Source: an uncultured Bacilli bacterium (GTDB lineage: Bacteria > Bacillota_I > Bacilli_A > RF39 > UBA660). From it: a stretch of DNA of 7,865 nt. Made by a program: the position numbers and the translations under genes. The first letter of the stretch is position 1, and each line of letters starts with the position of its first letter. Under the pieces are notes generated by a model. That model was not told the origin of the DNA. It did no database searches and was given only the letters and a program-made list of their open reading frames with translations. Positions 6,337-7,865 of the stretch are shown here, in pieces. The stretch is from positions 1 through 7,865 of the forward strand of contig CANRHO010000033.1 in NCBI GenBank assembly GCA_947630435.1. Reading direction: 5' to 3'.

Positions 6337-7668
6337 TTATTTTGTAACTATTATGCTTGTTGCGATACCTCTTGTTTTGTGTCTTAGTGCTGAATCAATT
6401 GGATCATTTATATAGCAATAATCATCAGCACAAGAACTATTATATTTTAGTGCTTCTTTTTTTGGTAGTACCATTACAGAAGATGTACCTCCGTCTAAGT
6501 TTGCGGCGTTTATAGCACCATATTTACTCATAATTTCAGTTAAATCAACCATGTCTGCTCCTTTGGTTCTAGTTGAGTTACTATTAACAACTAAAAGAAG
6601 TATTATTCCATCACTTCTTTGACCTATAGCCGTTCTTGCAGCATATCCCCAACCCCCATTACCTTTAATGAATGATTTTTTTCCATTTACTATTAAAAAT
6701 GGTCCCCAAGATACTCCGTCACGAATTCCCATATTTTTTGCTTTTCTTGCGGTTGCATTTCTTATCATAACTAGCTTATTGTCATAAGTCATTCCAATTA
6801 ATCCCCCGCTTTGTGTATATGAACTATAAGTGTTATCAGTTATGATTTTTCCATTTGAGATAGTAACTCCAGTAGGGCTACCTCCTGTACTGTTGTTACC
6901 TGGATCATAAAAGCCACCACCATTTACTGCTAACAGAGCTTCATGATCTTTTGCCATTTTTGTAACATATTGTCCATATCTTCCTAAATTAGCTGTAACA
7001 GCAACTTTTATCATAGCAGGGTCGTAAACAACTGCTAGGTATGCTTTTTGAGCGTTTATTTCTAATTCAATGATTTTATACTCTTGATTCTTTTTTCTTT
7101 TTAAAACCTGTTCTTCATACTCATTTTCGTATACTACTTCCTCTTCCATATCTATTAAATCAGTATTAGTTTCTTCATTAATTTCTATTATATAATTACT
7201 ATTTATTACTTTATTAATTTCATCATCACTATAAAACCATTTGCATAAATATTGATGATTCATAGTACTCATTGCTGTTGATATAAGCCATGTCCTAAAT
7301 TTATCATATGGCCCATATAATAAAAATAAAAATGATGAACAACCTAATACATAAAATATTAGCAAAGTAACAAATAAAGATTTTAATATTCTTTTTTTTA
7401 ATGTTTTCTTCTTTTTTTTGTCTTTCTTTTTTATTATAAACAATCCAACTATAAATAAATATATAAATAACGATAATAAAATGTAAATAAAATAATTTAT
7501 AGGTATTATAACCAACCTTGTACTATGGGTTGAAATAACGGTTAGAACGGACAAAAAAGGAATCATAATAATAGGTAAAAACCTAAATAAAAACCTTTTT
7601 TTATCTTTGGTACTTTTTCTATCTAGACCTTCTATATTTAATATTTCTATATTATCATCATACTTCAT
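6337..7668 (-). CDS. Membrane-anchored phosphodiester glycosidase (NAGPA-domain) family protein
   Basis: The 443-residue protein has two parts. Residues 1-120 hold three predicted membrane helices (about 29-47, 52-79 and 97-119), with a strongly basic cytoplasmic loop after the second (KKKDKKKKKTLKKRILK, 80-96). By the positive-inside rule this leaves the rest outside the cell. After an acidic linker (about 162-190), residues 195-443 match the phosphodiester glycosidase family (NAGPA domain), named for the human enzyme that uncovers mannose-6-phosphate: LLAVNGGGFYD (245-255), SPTGVTI, WGPFLIVNG (321-329), ARTAIGQRSDG (344-354) and NAANLDGGTSSVM (387-399). Bacterial members are thought to act on sugar phosphodiesters of exopolysaccharide or cell-wall polymers; the substrate here is unknown. 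C413 and C418 could form a disulfide in an insertion near the end. AAGGTGG precedes the ATG. It diverges from ssrA and converges on the lipoprotein gene. Confidence 0.87.
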   Translation of the reverse strand: MKYDDNIEILNIEGLDRKSTKDKKRFLFRFLPIIMIPFLSVLTVISTHSTRLVIIPINYFIYILLSLFIYLFIVGLFIIKKKDKKKKKTLKKRILKSLFVTLLIFYVLGCSSFLFLLYGPYDKFRTWLISTAMSTMNHQYLCKWFYSDDEINKVINSNYIIEINEETNTDLIDMEEEVVYENEYEEQVLKRKKNQEYKIIELEINAQKAYLAVVYDPAMIKVAVTANLGRYGQYVTKMAKDHEALLAVNGGGFYDPGNNSTGGSPTGVTISNGKIITDNTYSSYTQSGGLIGMTYDNKLVMIRNATARKAKNMGIRDGVSWGPFLIVNGKKSFIKGNGGWGYAARTAIGQRSDGIILLLVVNSNSTRTKGADMVDLTEIMSKYGAINAANLDGGTSSVMVLPKKEALKYNSSCADDYCYINDPIDSALRHKTRGIATSIIVTK

Positions 7669-7685
7669 GAAACCACCTTATGTTA

Positions 7686-7714
7686 ATTATACATAATATG
7701 ATAAATTTTAACAA
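7686..7714 (-). promoter_or_regulatory. Promoter of the phosphodiester glycosidase family gene
   Basis: On the minus strand TTGTTA (7709-7714) and a perfect TATAAT (7686-7691) are 17 bases apart, ending 17 bases before the ATG. The -10 box is preceded by TATG. This -35 lies where the -35 region of the divergent ssrA promoter would fall, so the two promoters are back to back. Confidence 0.7.
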
Positions 7715-7732
7715 TGTTTTTTTTAAAATTTG

Positions 7733-7741
7733 TGTTATAAT
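7733..7741 (+). promoter_or_regulatory. Extended -10 promoter of ssrA
   Basis: TGTTATAAT matches TGnTATAAT exactly. No -35 consensus is seen, but a run of eight T's (7717-7724) lies upstream. A start near 7748 would give a precursor about 11 bases longer than the mature tmRNA 5' end at 7759, consistent with the usual RNase P trimming. Confidence 0.78.
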
Positions 7742-7758
7742 AGCTATGTTATTCATAT

Positions 7759-7865
7759 GGGGCTGTTATTGGTTTCGACGGAAAGTATGAATCTAAAGTT
7801 GCAAGTGGAAGGCACTCCTTACGTGCAAACAAAAATAAATAACAAAACAAATAATTATGCTTTTG
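7759..7865 (+). ncRNA. ssrA: Transfer-messenger RNA (tmRNA), 5' part, cut by window end
   Basis: tmRNA acts as tRNA-Ala and as a short mRNA to release stalled ribosomes, with SmpB. The 5' end GGGGCTGTTATTGGTTTCGA (7759-7778) followed by CGG is the characteristic start: the acceptor-stem strand and the D-loop-like GGTTTCGACGG. A compact pseudoknot PK1 is plausible: AAGG (7809-7812) with CCTT (7817-7820), and CAC (7813-7815) with GTG (7823-7825). After an A-rich linker, the tag frame can be placed because it ends in the familiar N-Y-A-x pattern: AAT AAC AAA ACA AAT AAT (7838-7855), TAT GCT TTT, then G at the edge, giving NNKTNNYAF. The exact resume codon is uncertain. The rest of the tag, the other pseudoknots and the 3' tRNA-like half are beyond the window. 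Confidence 0.95.

Noticed and set aside
7825..7842. tmRNA tag starting at GCA 7825 (as in the E. coli GCA AAC start)
   Set aside because: That frame reads only A-N-K-N-K before TAA at 7840-7842 and is too close to the presumed pseudoknot. The frame ending N-Y-A-F fits the known tag pattern.

Overview
The window looks like a chromosomal segment of a very AT-rich, low-GC Gram-positive bacterium, most likely an uncultured member of the Bacilli/Mollicutes-related gut lineages (inference). The grounds are the A/T-heavy codon choice, strong AAGGAGG-type ribosome binding sites, a FemAB-type peptidoglycan transferase, and the conserved Firmicutes block eno-secG-rnr-smpB-ssrA. All ten tryptophans in the annotated proteins are encoded by TGG, and full-length conserved proteins are obtained with the standard bacterial code, so the Mycoplasma-type UGA=Trp code is not in use.

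Layout. Positions 1-102 are the 3' end of tuf (EF-Tu), closed by a perfect hairpin that can terminate transcription from both sides. On the minus strand (191-1438) lies a FemAB-family aminoacyltransferase for the peptidoglycan cross-bridge, converging on tuf and diverging from eno. Then, on the plus strand, come enolase (1577-2806), the SecG translocase subunit (2871-3080), a terminator, RNase R (3146-5266), SmpB (5325-5765) and a small lipoprotein of unknown function (5818-6288). A second bidirectional terminator separates the lipoprotein from a convergent minus-strand gene (6337-7668) for a membrane-anchored phosphodiester glycosidase-family protein. The window ends inside the 5' part of ssrA (tmRNA), transcribed divergently from that gene.

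How the genes work together. RNase R, SmpB and tmRNA are the three partners of trans-translation: SmpB-tmRNA rescues stalled ribosomes and tags the nascent protein, and RNase R degrades the defective mRNA and depends on SmpB/tmRNA in several bacteria. SecG belongs to the export channel. The other three genes act at or outside the membrane: bridge synthesis on lipid II, a surface lipoprotein and an ectoenzyme-like glycosidase. Two of these are inserted between smpB and ssrA, which are neighbours in many Firmicutes. This split is the most distinctive point of the window.

Regulation visible in the sequence. Exact extended -10 boxes (TGnTATAAT) stand before eno, the lipoprotein gene and ssrA, none with a good -35. 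Both minus-strand genes have -35/-10 pairs. secG and rnr each have an overlapping double -10 (TATAATATAAT). No mobile element, CRISPR array or phage gene was seen, and no intergenic gap exceeds 300 bases. I see no convincing new multi-gene system; the core is ordinary housekeeping DNA with two poorly characterised envelope genes embedded in it.
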